Made by a program: the position numbers and the translations under genes. Shown piece after piece: positions 14,266 through 22,544 of a DNA stretch of 25,562 nucleotides. Location of the stretch: contig DYSK01000008.1 of the NCBI GenBank assembly GCA_020718315.1, positions 1-25,562 on the forward strand. Reading direction: 5' to 3'. Below the pieces are notes generated by a model. It did not search any database, was not told where the DNA came from, and saw only the letters and a list, made by a program, of their open reading frames with translations. Numbering within the stretch: the stretch's first letter is position 1; every line of letters begins with the position of its first letter. This DNA is from Draconibacterium orientale (GTDB lineage: Bacteria; Bacteroidota; Bacteroidia; Bacteroidales; UBA12170).

Positions 14266-15135
14266 ATGAAAAAATGGAATCGGCTCATCGCAATGCTTTT
14301 TTTGGGAAGTTTTGTGTTTGTGGCCTGTACTATGTTTAGCGATTATCCTGGTTTTAAGAAAGCAAACTCAGGTTTATTGTATAAGTTTTATGAAAAAAAT
14401 GAAGGAAGAAAAGCGCAAATAGGCGACTACATTACTGTTCAAATCAATTATAGAAGCAACGAAGATTCCTTGCTTTTTGAGGTAAATGGCAATGTTTTCC
14501 CGATGGAATTAGTAAAACCTGTTTTTGCTGGCGATATTAATGAAGCATTGGCGATGATGAGCATTGGCGATAGTGCCAGTTTCATTATTCGTGCTGATTC
14601 GTTTTTATTGAAAAATAGCCGCGTGGTTCGATTGCCCGACTTCATTGATGAAGATAGTCGATTAATATTTGATGTTCGTTTGCTCAATGTACAATCGCTC
14701 GAAGAATTGGAATTGGAAAAAGAATTGAAACGACTCGAAAGCATAAACAGAGAAAATGGACTCATTCAGGCCTATTTAAAGGAAAATAAAATCGGTGTTT
14801 CTCCTGAGCCCAGTGGATTGTATTTCATTTCTTTGCTTGAAGGAAGTGGCAAAAGTGCTGCAAGAGGAAATCGCGTGAGCGTGCATTATATCGGAAAATT
14901 TCTAGACGGAAAAGTGTTCGATTCTTCGCTGAAAAGAGGAAAACCAATCGATTTTGATCTTGGTAGAGGTCAGGTGATTCCAGGATGGGAAGAAGGTATT
15001 GCAAAAATGAAAAAAGGAGGGAAAGCTATTTTTATTATTCCTTCCGAATTGGGTTATGGCAGTGGACGTGGGGAGATTCCTCCTTATACTCCTTTGCTGT
15101 TTGAAGTAGAATTAATTGATGTGAAATTAAAATAG
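14266..15135 (+). CDS. FKBP-type peptidyl-prolyl isomerase lipoprotein, two domains (GldI-like)
   Basis: A 289-residue envelope lipoprotein: basic start MKKWN, hydrophobic core and lipobox FVAC with Cys21. The C-terminal domain (~200-288) is a complete FKBP fold with the usual active-site residues: Tyr208 (VHYIG), Phe218-Asp219 (VFDSS), Phe230, Val237-Ile238, Trp241 (VIPGWEEG) and Tyr264 (LGYG), so it should catalyse proline cis-trans isomerisation. The N-terminal ~30-140 is FKBP-like in outline (FAGDINEALAMMSIGDS, FIIRADSFLLK) but lacks those residues. A charged helical linker joins them. Two Met codons lie up to ten residues earlier; I chose the one that opens a normal signal peptide. It is followed nine bases later by a longer paralogue. 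Gliding-associated GldI is a smaller FKBP lipoprotein, and a gldI gene near nrnA fits my memory of Bacteroidota, but orthology is unproven. Confidence 0.88.
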   Translation: MKKWNRLIAMLFLGSFVFVACTMFSDYPGFKKANSGLLYKFYEKNEGRKAQIGDYITVQINYRSNEDSLLFEVNGNVFPMELVKPVFAGDINEALAMMSIGDSASFIIRADSFLLKNSRVVRLPDFIDEDSRLIFDVRLLNVQSLEELELEKELKRLESINRENGLIQAYLKENKIGVSPEPSGLYFISLLEGSGKSAARGNRVSVHYIGKFLDGKVFDSSLKRGKPIDFDLGRGQVIPGWEEGIAKMKKGGKAIFIIPSELGYGSGRGEIPPYTPLLFEVELIDVKLK

Positions 15136-15144
15136 TAATTAAAA

Positions 15145-16491
15145 ATGAATCTAAAAACAGTAAAATTAGTTGGAATGCTACTCATTATTGCAGTAGCTTT
15201 TATGGCTTGTGATAATTCTCATCCGGGTTTTAAAAAATCGAAAAGCGGTATCTATTACAAAATAATCAGTCAGGTCGATTCTCTCAAAGATATGAAAGCT
15301 GACAGTGGTATGTTTTATGTGCTGGAAATGAATTATGGAACAGCCGACTCTCTCATCTTCAAAAGTGAATTTGTGCCCGATCAAGTGGTTAAAATCCCAT
15401 TCCGCAAACAAGATTATGCAGGCGATATTTGGGAAGCACTTTCTATGTTTAGCAAAGGTGATAGTGTTCACTTTATCATTCGCGCCGATTCGTTCTTCTT
15501 AAAAACAACTCAGGCTCCTGAAATCCCTGAAATTTTCTTGAAAGACAATGAGGCTCACTTTTACATTAAAGTTAAAAATATTCAATCTCAGCAAGAAATT
15601 GATGCTGAACGTGCTGCATATATAAATGCACGTCGCGAGGCCGAAGTTTTGGAAATTGCCAAGTTTGTAAACGACAACAATTGGTCGTCTTTGGTGCCAC
15701 TTGCAAGTGGTTTGTATTTTAATAAAATCCAAAGCGGAAAAGGTCGCCCTGTGAAAGAGGGAATGTATGTTACATTCGATTTTGAAATCCGTCTTTTGAA
15801 TGGTGGTTTGATTTACTCTTCGATCGAAGCAAATTTTCCGGGTAGTTTTAAATACGGTGAGCGTTTTGATACACAAGGTTTGATGGAAGCTTTGGGATTG
15901 ATGAAGGTTGGGGATGAAGCCGAGTTGTTGATTCCTTCCGCTTTGGCATTTGGCGAAGGTGGTCGTCCGGGAATGATTGACCCACACACTCCTCTTCATT
16001 ATTTTGTTCGTCTAACGGCTGTAAAAACAGAAGCCGAACACCAAGTTGAGTTAGCTCAAAAAGCCAAAGAAGAAGATGCTCGACTACAAGCCATGAAAAT
16101 GCAAGAACCTGCCATTATTGCCAAATACATTGCCGACAATGCAATTGGTGTTCAACCTACTGCAAGTGGATTGTATTTCATTTCTACACTTGAAGGAACT
16201 GGAGCACAGCCTATTGCAGGAGATAAAGTAAAAGTTCATTATAGCGGAACTTTGCTCAACGGAACCAAATTTGATTCTTCCTATGATCGCAATCAACCAT
16301 TTGAATTTACGATTGGTCAAGGTCAGGTAATCAAAGGTTGGGATGAAGGAATTGCATTGCTCAAAGTAGGAGGAAAAGCTACGCTGATTCTTCCTTCTGA
16401 GCTGGCTTATGGCGAACGTCAGGCTGGCGAGATTATTCTTCCTTTTTCGCCACTGAAATTCGAAGTGGAATTGATTGAGATTGTTAAATAA
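15145..16491 (+). CDS. FKBP-type peptidyl-prolyl isomerase lipoprotein, three FKBP-like domains
   Basis: A 448-residue lipoprotein (signal MNLKTVKLVGMLLIIAVAFM, lipobox FMAC with Cys22). The C-terminal domain (~358-447) is a complete FKBP: Tyr366, Phe376-Asp377, Phe386, Val395-Ile396, Trp399 (VIKGWDEG), Tyr422. The middle domain (~203-292) is recognisably FKBP (LMEALGLMKVGDEAELLIPS, AFGEGGRPG) but has Tyr224 for the Asp, and no Trp in the floor position (LMEAL replaces GWDEG), so is probably inactive. The N-terminal ~55-145 resembles the N-terminal domain of the upstream gene (YAGDIWEALSMFSKGDS, FIIRADSFFLK). A charged helical linker (294-330) separates middle and C-terminal domains. The pair looks like a gene duplication followed by domain gain. 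It is probably co-transcribed with the upstream gene (9-bp gap) and is followed by a terminator. Confidence 0.9.
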   Translation: MNLKTVKLVGMLLIIAVAFMACDNSHPGFKKSKSGIYYKIISQVDSLKDMKADSGMFYVLEMNYGTADSLIFKSEFVPDQVVKIPFRKQDYAGDIWEALSMFSKGDSVHFIIRADSFFLKTTQAPEIPEIFLKDNEAHFYIKVKNIQSQQEIDAERAAYINARREAEVLEIAKFVNDNNWSSLVPLASGLYFNKIQSGKGRPVKEGMYVTFDFEIRLLNGGLIYSSIEANFPGSFKYGERFDTQGLMEALGLMKVGDEAELLIPSALAFGEGGRPGMIDPHTPLHYFVRLTAVKTEAEHQVELAQKAKEEDARLQAMKMQEPAIIAKYIADNAIGVQPTASGLYFISTLEGTGAQPIAGDKVKVHYSGTLLNGTKFDSSYDRNQPFEFTIGQGQVIKGWDEGIALLKVGGKATLILPSELAYGERQAGEIILPFSPLKFEVELIEIVK

Positions 16492-16512
16492 TTTCTAAGA
16501 TAAACATTCAGG

Positions 16513-16544
16513 AAGCGTATTTCTTTTGAGAGATACGCTTTTTT
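16513..16544 (+). terminator. Rho-independent terminator after the FKBP genes
   Basis: AAGCGTAT / ATACGCTT stem (16513-16520 with 16533-16540), with extra pairing TCT/AGA inside, followed by a T run to 16544; 21 bp after the stop. Confidence 0.85.
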
Positions 16545-16617
16545 GTTGTTTTTTGGGCTTATCTTTCGTTTTGAGCTAGTAAATTTGAATGATCAACTGC
16601 AATTTTAATATTACCTA

Positions 16618-17298
16618 ATGGAATTATCTTCTCAACAAAAAGAGTTGCTTTTGCAAACGCTTCTGAATATGATTTCGGACCAAAAGTTGAAACTGTTCGA
16701 TCGAGTTTTGGACAATAGAACACGTTATCTGACCTTGGTCTTGGAAGATCTTTATCAGCCTCACAATAGCAGCGCCGTGATTCGAACGGCCGAATGTTTT
16801 GGTATTCAGGATATTCATATTGTTGAAAATTCGAATGCGTTTCAGGTAAATCCAGAAGTAGCGATGGGCTCCACGCGTTGGTTGGATATTTACCATTACA
16901 ATCAAAATGAAAACAATTCTTTGGATGCCATTCGTAAATTGAAATCCTTGGGTTATCGTATTGTTGCCACAATGCCTCATAGCAATCAAGAAGAACTCAG
17001 CAATTTGGATATGAATCAGAAGACAGCATTGTTTTTTGGCACCGAACGAAAAGGATTGTCGAAAACTGTCCAAGAAAATGCCGATCTGTTTGTGCGAATA
17101 CCTATGTTGGGCTTTACAGAGAGTTTTAATATTAGTGTTTCTGTGGCGCTGTTTCTACAGCAACTGACAAACAAAATGCGGCAAGAAAATTCAAATTGGC
17201 AGTTGAGCGAGCAGGAGCGAATGCAAATTAAATTGGATTGGGCCAAATCGGTTGTTAAGTTATCCAGCTCGGTCGAAAAGAAGTTGTTTTCGAAATAA
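16618..17298 (+). CDS. trmH: TrmH-type tRNA 2'-O-ribose methyltransferase (SpoU family)
   Basis: A 226-residue SPOUT methyltransferase. TrmH enzymes use SAM to methylate the 2'-hydroxyl of guanosine 18 in the tRNA D-loop. All three SPOUT motifs are present: motif 1 NSSAVIRTAECFGI (50-63) with the catalytic Arg56, motif 2 FFGTERKGLS (139-148), and motif 3 IPMLGFTESFNISVSVAL (161-178) that forms the trefoil knot and SAM pocket. Short N- and C-terminal helical extensions flank the knot, as in TrmH, while the N-terminal L30e-like domain of TrmB/RlmB-type rRNA methylases is absent. The gene stands alone between two terminators or promoters. tRNA rather than rRNA specificity is inferred from architecture. 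Confidence 0.9.
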   Translation: MELSSQQKELLLQTLLNMISDQKLKLFDRVLDNRTRYLTLVLEDLYQPHNSSAVIRTAECFGIQDIHIVENSNAFQVNPEVAMGSTRWLDIYHYNQNENNSLDAIRKLKSLGYRIVATMPHSNQEELSNLDMNQKTALFFGTERKGLSKTVQENADLFVRIPMLGFTESFNISVSVALFLQQLTNKMRQENSNWQLSEQERMQIKLDWAKSVVKLSSSVEKKLFSK

Positions 17299-17337
17299 TG
17301 TTTTGCTTTTATTTTTTTTAATGCGTCGATAATAAGC

Positions 17338-17368
17338 TTGTGCAAATTCGTTTTTTCAGTTAACTTTA
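17338..17368 (+). promoter_or_regulatory. Promoter of the THX gene
   Basis: TTG (17338-17340) followed after 20 nt by TAACTTTA (17361-17368), one base off TAnnTTTG. The predicted start leaves a leader of about 25 nt before the ATG at 17400. Confidence 0.5.
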
Positions 17369-17399
17369 CATTTTTTACAAACCGAAAATTAATTTTAAG

Positions 17400-17624
17400 A
17401 TGGGAAAAGGAGATAAAAAAACCAGAAGAGGCAAAATAATTATGGGGTCTTTTGGAAATAGACGTCCACGCACTGTAAAAAATGATCTAGCTTTGTCGGC
17501 TACTCCTACAGACACCGCCAAAGCAACGAAAGCTTCGAAAGCAGATAAGAAATTGATGGCCGAAACAAAAGCGGTGGTGAAAGATACTCCAAAAAAACCA
17601 AGCCCTAGAAAGCCTCGTATTTGA
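17400..17624 (+). CDS. 30S ribosomal protein THX
   Basis: A 74-residue, strongly basic small-subunit protein. The N-terminus MGKGDKKTRRGKIIMGSFGN is diagnostic of THX, which in Thermus binds in a cavity at the top of the 30S head and stabilises rRNA. The core is about 26-30 residues; the rest (from about residue 30) is a Lys/Ala-rich tail ending PKKPSPRKPRI. I associate such extended forms with Bacteroidota. The gene has its own promoter and is followed by a bidirectional terminator shared with dnaE. Confidence 0.9.
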   Translation: MGKGDKKTRRGKIIMGSFGNRRPRTVKNDLALSATPTDTAKATKASKADKKLMAETKAVVKDTPKKPSPRKPRI

Positions 17625-17650
17625 GTAGCAAAAATAAAATGGACGAGTAA

Positions 17651-17680
17651 AAAAAAGCCACCCGAAAAGATGGCTTTTTT
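17651..17680. terminator. Bidirectional terminator between THX and dnaE
   Basis: AAAAAAGCCA / TGGCTTTTTT inverted repeat (17651-17660 with 17671-17680) around a 10-nt loop gives a T run on both strands. It lies 27 bp after THX and 9 bp after the dnaE stop, serving both convergent genes. Confidence 0.9.
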
Positions 17681-17688
17681 AGTTTTAC

Positions 17689-20600
17689 TCAATTGAATTT
17701 AAATTGCAACTCTTGGCGAGTTCGCAAAGCAGTTAAAAATTCTTTTGGCTTAATTTTATTTTGCTTCAAACGTAAATTCACCCATTCATTATCGTTACTA
17801 ATCTTAAACATCACACTGGCATTTCCAGGATGGAGGTGGGTTTGTTGTGTAAGGAGTTCTACCAGATCTTGCGTAAGAGAATCCAATTCCAGCCCAATCG
17901 TAATTTTATTGACATATTTATTAAAAACCTCTGTAAGCAGTTCCAATTGATTTATCTTCAATTCGTATTCACCACTGTCTTTTTTCCATTTAGGTTGGCT
18001 AACAACGGCTCTAACCAAAAGAAACTGCCCCATGCGATCGAGCAAAGATTTAAATTTTTCAAAATCTTCGCCAAAAAGGCTGATGTTTATACTTCCAGAA
18101 TAATCGATAAGCTGGAAAGAACCGTAGGGTTTTCCATTTTTGGTTGTTTTATTTCTGTCGGCAGGAATGCTCACTACGCCAGCAAAGGTGAGTGTTTGCC
18201 CTTTAAAATTGCTTAAATTATCTACAAAATCGGCTATTACGCAATTCGAGAAGAAATTTATTTCCTCTTTGAAATTATCGAGTGGATGCCCGGTTAGGTA
18301 AAAACCAACAACTTCTTTTTCCCGACTCAATTTTTCCAAATCATTCCATTCTGCGGCAATTGGAAGGTTAGGGTCGGGGAGTTCCACAGGTCCCAGATCG
18401 CCAAACAGACTAACTTGCGCCGAATTTTGTTCCGTTTGGAATTTATGCCCGAAGTTGATCAGTTGTTCTAAAAAAATCAAATTCGAATCGCCCTCTTTAT
18501 GGAAAAAGAGCGCCCGATGAATCCCTTTGAATCCATCAAATGCACCGGCCAAAGCCAAAGATTCGATACTTTTCTTATTTACAGTTCTTAGATTGATTCG
18601 TTTTATAAAATCGAAAATAGACTTATACGAACTATTTTGCTCTCTGTCTTCGAGCAAGCTCAGCACGGCTGCTTCGCCAACACCTTTTATGGCTGCCAAT
18701 CCAAATCGGATGTTCCCTTCTTTATTTACCGTAAAATTGATTCTCGATTCATTGATGTTTGGCCCCAAAACTTTAATACCCATTCGATTGCATTCGTTGA
18801 TAAAGAAGGTAACCTTTTCGATGTTGTTCATATTGTTACTCAAAACCGCTGCCATAAATTCGGCTGGAAAATTGGCCTTCAAATACGCAGTCTGAAATGA
18901 AACATACGAATAGCAAGTGGCATGTGATTTATTGAAAGCATACTTTGCAAAGGATTCCCAATCGCTCCATATCTTTTGGATTACGCTGTCAATATTTTTG
19001 TTGTTTTCAATACATTCTTTTATAAATTGTGGGTTCGATTTACATCCTTTAATAAACATGACTTCAAGCTCATTCATCAAGTCAATTTTTTTCTTTCCCA
19101 TGGCTTTTCGGAGCGAATCGGATTGACCGCGTGTAAAACCGGCCAATTTTCGGGAAAGCAACATCACTTGTTCTTGATAAACCGTAATGCCATAGGTTTC
19201 TTCAAGATATTCTTTCATCAAAGGAAGATCGTATTCAATTTTTTCATTGCCGTTTTTGCGTCGGGTAAAGGGCTCAATATATTCCATTGGCCCTGGACGA
19301 TACAAGGCATTCATGGCAATCAAATCTTCGAATTTATTGGGTTTCAATTCTTTCAGATTTTTTTTCATCCCTTCCGATTCAAATTGAAACAGAGCGGTTG
19401 TTTCGCCATTTGAATAGAGCTGATAGGTTTTGGCATCTTCCAAATCGACATTTTCAATATCAACATCAATCCCTTTTGATATTTTTATGTTTTCGAGGGC
19501 ATTTTTGATTATCGAAAGCGTCTTCAACCCAAGGAAGTCCATTTTCAGCAATCCGATTTCTTCAACAAATTTTCCATCGTATTGTGTTACATAGGTCAAT
19601 TCGGATTCTTTGGCGGTACTAATGGGGATATAGTTCTCCAAATCTTCTTTTCCAATAATTATTCCACAAGCATGCGTTCCTGTGTTTCTCACAGTTCCTT
19701 CCAACGTAAGAGCATATTTCAATACATCGGAAGCGGCCGAGTTGGAATCGCGAATGTCTCTTAATTCTTTGACCTCTTTAAAAGCTTCTTTAAGAGTGAT
19801 TCCCGCCCGTTCGGGGACTAATTTGGTGATCTTGTCGGTTTCGGAAAGTGGATATTGTTGAACACGAGCAACATCTCGGATGGCAGATTTTGCTGCCATT
19901 GTACCAATGGTTACGATGTGAGCGACTCTTTTTTCGCCATATTTTTCCATCACCCATTTTAATATTTTGCCTCTCCCTTCATCGTCAAAATCGATGTCGA
20001 TATCGGGCATTGATACACGGTCGGGGTTCAAAAAACGTTCGAAAAGTAAATTGTATTTTATAGGATCTATCTCCGTAATTCTTAGGCAATAAGCTACTGC
20101 CGATCCAGCCGCCGATCCACGTCCCGGACCTACTATAATTCCCATTCCTCTGGCAGCTTTCAAGAAATCCCAGACAATTAAAAAATAGCCGGGAAAACCC
20201 ATTTTTATAATGGTTTCCAATTCAAAGTCTAAACGCTCTGTAAGCTCATTGCTCAAGTCTGCTCCCCATCGTTTATGAGCACCTTCATAAACAATGTGCC
20301 GTAGGAATTCGCCTTCGTTGGTGAAATTGGGTGGCAAAGTAAAATCGGGCATAATCGGTTCACGATCAAGCGAATAATTTTCAACTTTTTTGGCAATTTC
20401 TTGGGTATTCGACAAAGCTTCCGGGAAATCGTGAAACAATGCTTTCATTTCCGCTTGCGTTTTAAACCACTCTTGGCCCGTATAACGCATTCTGTTTTGG
20501 TCGGTTAAATATTTTCCGGTGCTGATACACAAAAGTCGGTCTTGCGCTTCGGAATCTTCAGCATTTAAAAAATGAACGTCGTTGCTGGCAATAATTTTGA

Positions 20601-21996
20601 TTTGGTGTTTTTTTCCTAAGTCAATCAGTGCATTATTTACAAAGACTTGATCATTGTAAACTTTCGAATTCATTATTTCGTTATCGCTTTTGTGGCGCAT
20701 AATTTCTAAATAAAAATCGTCGCCAAACAATGACTTATACCAAAGTGCGGCTTCTTCGGCACTTTCGGTACTTTCTTTCATCAACTTTTGAGCAATTTCT
20801 CCCCCAAGACATGCCGAAGTAACAATCAATCCTTCGTGGTATTTTTCCAACAATTCTTTGTCGATTCGCGGCCGGTAATATTGCCCTTCTAGCCAAGACA
20901 AAGAAATCATTTTCATTAAGTTATGATATCCAATATTGTTTTTTGCCAGCACCACCAAATGCCATCCCGAACTGTCAATTTTGGATTCCTTTTTCGCCAT
21001 TCCCCGTCGGGCCACATAAACCTCACAACCCAAAATGGGTTTAATACCGATATTTGTTATGGTATTATGAAAGAGTTTTGCACCAAACATATTTCCATGA
21101 TCGGTAATGGCAATTGCTTCCATTTGATCCGCTTTGGCTTTTTTGGCCATTTCTTCAATATTCGTTGCCCCGTCCAATATTGAATATTGTGTATGAACAT
21201 GCAGATGAGTGAAAACGAAATCCGTTTTTGGTGATTTTTCGTCTTGAAATAGCAGAGAGGTTTCTTCTTTTATTGGCTCTGCCAATTCTTCGTCTGCTGA
21301 TTGACTTTGCAAATCGCCCGGATTGTAGGGCTGAGTATTCAAACCAATTGCTTGGATTTTTTTTGGATTGTGCGTCTTAAATGAATCGAATTCTTCTTGA
21401 TGAAAACCAATCTTTTCGAGTGGAATTATTTCTATCCGAACCAATTCCAAAAAACAACGAGTTGTTGCTTCTACATCGGCTGCTGCATTGTGAGCTTCAC
21501 TAAATTTGTTCCCAAAAAGTATTTCATGTAATTCTTCCAATTTGGGCCATTTATATCCGCCGCCTTTGCCACCGGGCAAGGCACAATATTCTGTAGACTC
21601 GTCTTTTGTATCGATTGTTTTTCTTCGGTGAAGCGAAGTGTCAATTTCTTTTCTAACAAATTCGGCTCCCAAAACATTGATGTCGAAGTCTATACTGTGG
21701 CCAACGATATAGATACATTTATCCAAAGCTTCATTAAACTCATTCAGCACAAATTCCAAAGGCATTCCTTGCAAATTTGCGCGTTCTGTAGTGATGCCGT
21801 GAAGTTTAACTACCGCATAGGGGATTTCGTAATTTTCAGGCTTTATCAGATAGTTTTTAACTTCCATCAGTTTCCCATTCGCATCGTGCAGTTGCCACGA
21901 TATTTGAACCATCCGGGGCCAATTTTCAATGTTTTTATAGCTTGCTTTGTAGTCTAATGGAAGGCCGGTAGTTTCAGTATCGAAAATTAAAAACAT
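17689..21996 (-). CDS. dnaE: DNA polymerase III alpha subunit with fused N-terminal 3'-5' exonuclease
   Basis: A 1435-residue replicative polymerase. Domains in order: DEDDh exonuclease (1-~190) with FDTETTG (Asp6, Glu8), HSIDFD (Asp105) and HNAAADVEAT (His169, Asp174); linker; PHP domain (~262-480) with HLHVH (264-268), Asp275, His300, Glu325, His346, Cys396 and DVH (473-475); polymerase palm with PDIDIDF (Asp665, Asp667) and a third acidic residue in KMDFLGLKTL; helix-hairpin region; a likely beta-clamp-binding motif QVSLFGD near 1190; and a C-terminal OB fold near 1260-1310. Synthesis and proofreading are thus in one chain, a layout I know from Bacteroidota, instead of separate DnaE and DnaQ. 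Reading could extend 27 codons upstream, but that stretch contains a -10 element, so I take the ATG at 21996. It is transcribed alone, convergent with THX. Confidence 0.96.
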   Translation of the reverse strand: MFLIFDTETTGLPLDYKASYKNIENWPRMVQISWQLHDANGKLMEVKNYLIKPENYEIPYAVVKLHGITTERANLQGMPLEFVLNEFNEALDKCIYIVGHSIDFDINVLGAEFVRKEIDTSLHRRKTIDTKDESTEYCALPGGKGGGYKWPKLEELHEILFGNKFSEAHNAAADVEATTRCFLELVRIEIIPLEKIGFHQEEFDSFKTHNPKKIQAIGLNTQPYNPGDLQSQSADEELAEPIKEETSLLFQDEKSPKTDFVFTHLHVHTQYSILDGATNIEEMAKKAKADQMEAIAITDHGNMFGAKLFHNTITNIGIKPILGCEVYVARRGMAKKESKIDSSGWHLVVLAKNNIGYHNLMKMISLSWLEGQYYRPRIDKELLEKYHEGLIVTSACLGGEIAQKLMKESTESAEEAALWYKSLFGDDFYLEIMRHKSDNEIMNSKVYNDQVFVNNALIDLGKKHQIKIIASNDVHFLNAEDSEAQDRLLCISTGKYLTDQNRMRYTGQEWFKTQAEMKALFHDFPEALSNTQEIAKKVENYSLDREPIMPDFTLPPNFTNEGEFLRHIVYEGAHKRWGADLSNELTERLDFELETIIKMGFPGYFLIVWDFLKAARGMGIIVGPGRGSAAGSAVAYCLRITEIDPIKYNLLFERFLNPDRVSMPDIDIDFDDEGRGKILKWVMEKYGEKRVAHIVTIGTMAAKSAIRDVARVQQYPLSETDKITKLVPERAGITLKEAFKEVKELRDIRDSNSAASDVLKYALTLEGTVRNTGTHACGIIIGKEDLENYIPISTAKESELTYVTQYDGKFVEEIGLLKMDFLGLKTLSIIKNALENIKISKGIDVDIENVDLEDAKTYQLYSNGETTALFQFESEGMKKNLKELKPNKFEDLIAMNALYRPGPMEYIEPFTRRKNGNEKIEYDLPLMKEYLEETYGITVYQEQVMLLSRKLAGFTRGQSDSLRKAMGKKKIDLMNELEVMFIKGCKSNPQFIKECIENNKNIDSVIQKIWSDWESFAKYAFNKSHATCYSYVSFQTAYLKANFPAEFMAAVLSNNMNNIEKVTFFINECNRMGIKVLGPNINESRINFTVNKEGNIRFGLAAIKGVGEAAVLSLLEDREQNSSYKSIFDFIKRINLRTVNKKSIESLALAGAFDGFKGIHRALFFHKEGDSNLIFLEQLINFGHKFQTEQNSAQVSLFGDLGPVELPDPNLPIAAEWNDLEKLSREKEVVGFYLTGHPLDNFKEEINFFSNCVIADFVDNLSNFKGQTLTFAGVVSIPADRNKTTKNGKPYGSFQLIDYSGSINISLFGEDFEKFKSLLDRMGQFLLVRAVVSQPKWKKDSGEYELKINQLELLTEVFNKYVNKITIGLELDSLTQDLVELLTQQTHLHPGNASVMFKISNDNEWVNLRLKQNKIKPKEFLTALRTRQELQFKFN

Positions 21997-22024
21997 GTGT
22001 ATTTTTTGGTGTTGAATGAGAAGG

Positions 22025-22032
22025 CAAAAATA
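22025..22032 (-). promoter_or_regulatory. -10 element for dnaE
   Basis: The minus strand reads TATTTTTG, matching TAnnTTTG; predicted start near 22018, about 22 nt before the ATG at 21996. Its position inside any longer reading of the gene supports the shorter start. Confidence 0.5.
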
Positions 22033-22290
22033 GAGAATTATAAGTTGGCTAAAAATCGATGTTGATAAGTTTACCATTTTTTATTCACCAAAATAGATGC
22101 ATAAATGTTGATAGTTTATACAGTTATTTTTCGCGATTTCCAAAAGATGAATCGATAATCTCGAAACATCCTGATAACATTTCGCTCTTATATAATAGGA
22201 TTTGAAACTTGACAGCAAAGAAACAGTTTGTATATCTTTCATTCAATCCGCAAAATTGTTTATCAGGTGAAAAGGCAATGTATTTAACGT

Positions 22291-22320
22291 ATATACAATC
22301 TATTTATCATATATACAATC
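22291..22320. repeat. Direct repeat ATATACAATC with 20-bp period
   Basis: Two exact copies of ATATACAATC at 22291-22300 and 22311-22320. The 20-bp spacing places both on the same face of the helix, as for tandem activator or repressor sites; no binding protein is known. Confidence 0.5.
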
Positions 22321-22544
22321 AATTACGCCCAATATACCGATTTAGTTTACACAAATATTCTTCGAATAAAATGAATGTTTATCATCGATTTAGTCCCATT
22401 ATTTCGAGCACTTTTAATTGTTGAAAACAGGACTAGAATATTCTTAAAAAAATGTTAAAAATAAATATTTCAAGAATGAAAATTTATTCAATAAAATTTT
22501 ACTTTTAGCTTGTCAAATGAATATAAACTTAAAAACTAAAATGC

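Larger units (their letters stand above)
21997..22544. other. Long AT-rich intergenic region between dnaE and the subtilase gene
   Basis: No credible gene is seen. It contains the dnaE -10 element (22025-22032) and, farther on, a direct repeat ATATACAATC at 22291-22300 and 22311-22320, exactly 20 bp apart. No RNA gene or terminator was recognised. A clear promoter for the subtilase is not visible. Confidence 0.55.

Noticed and set aside
17693..21957. Many plus-strand frames opposite dnaE
   Set aside because: They are shadows of the polymerase gene, which has every catalytic motif in frame.
22209..22424. 71-codon plus-strand reading frame in the spacer before the subtilase gene
   Set aside because: It spans the ATATACAATC repeats, has no signal, domain or promoter, and its composition looks like translated intergenic DNA.
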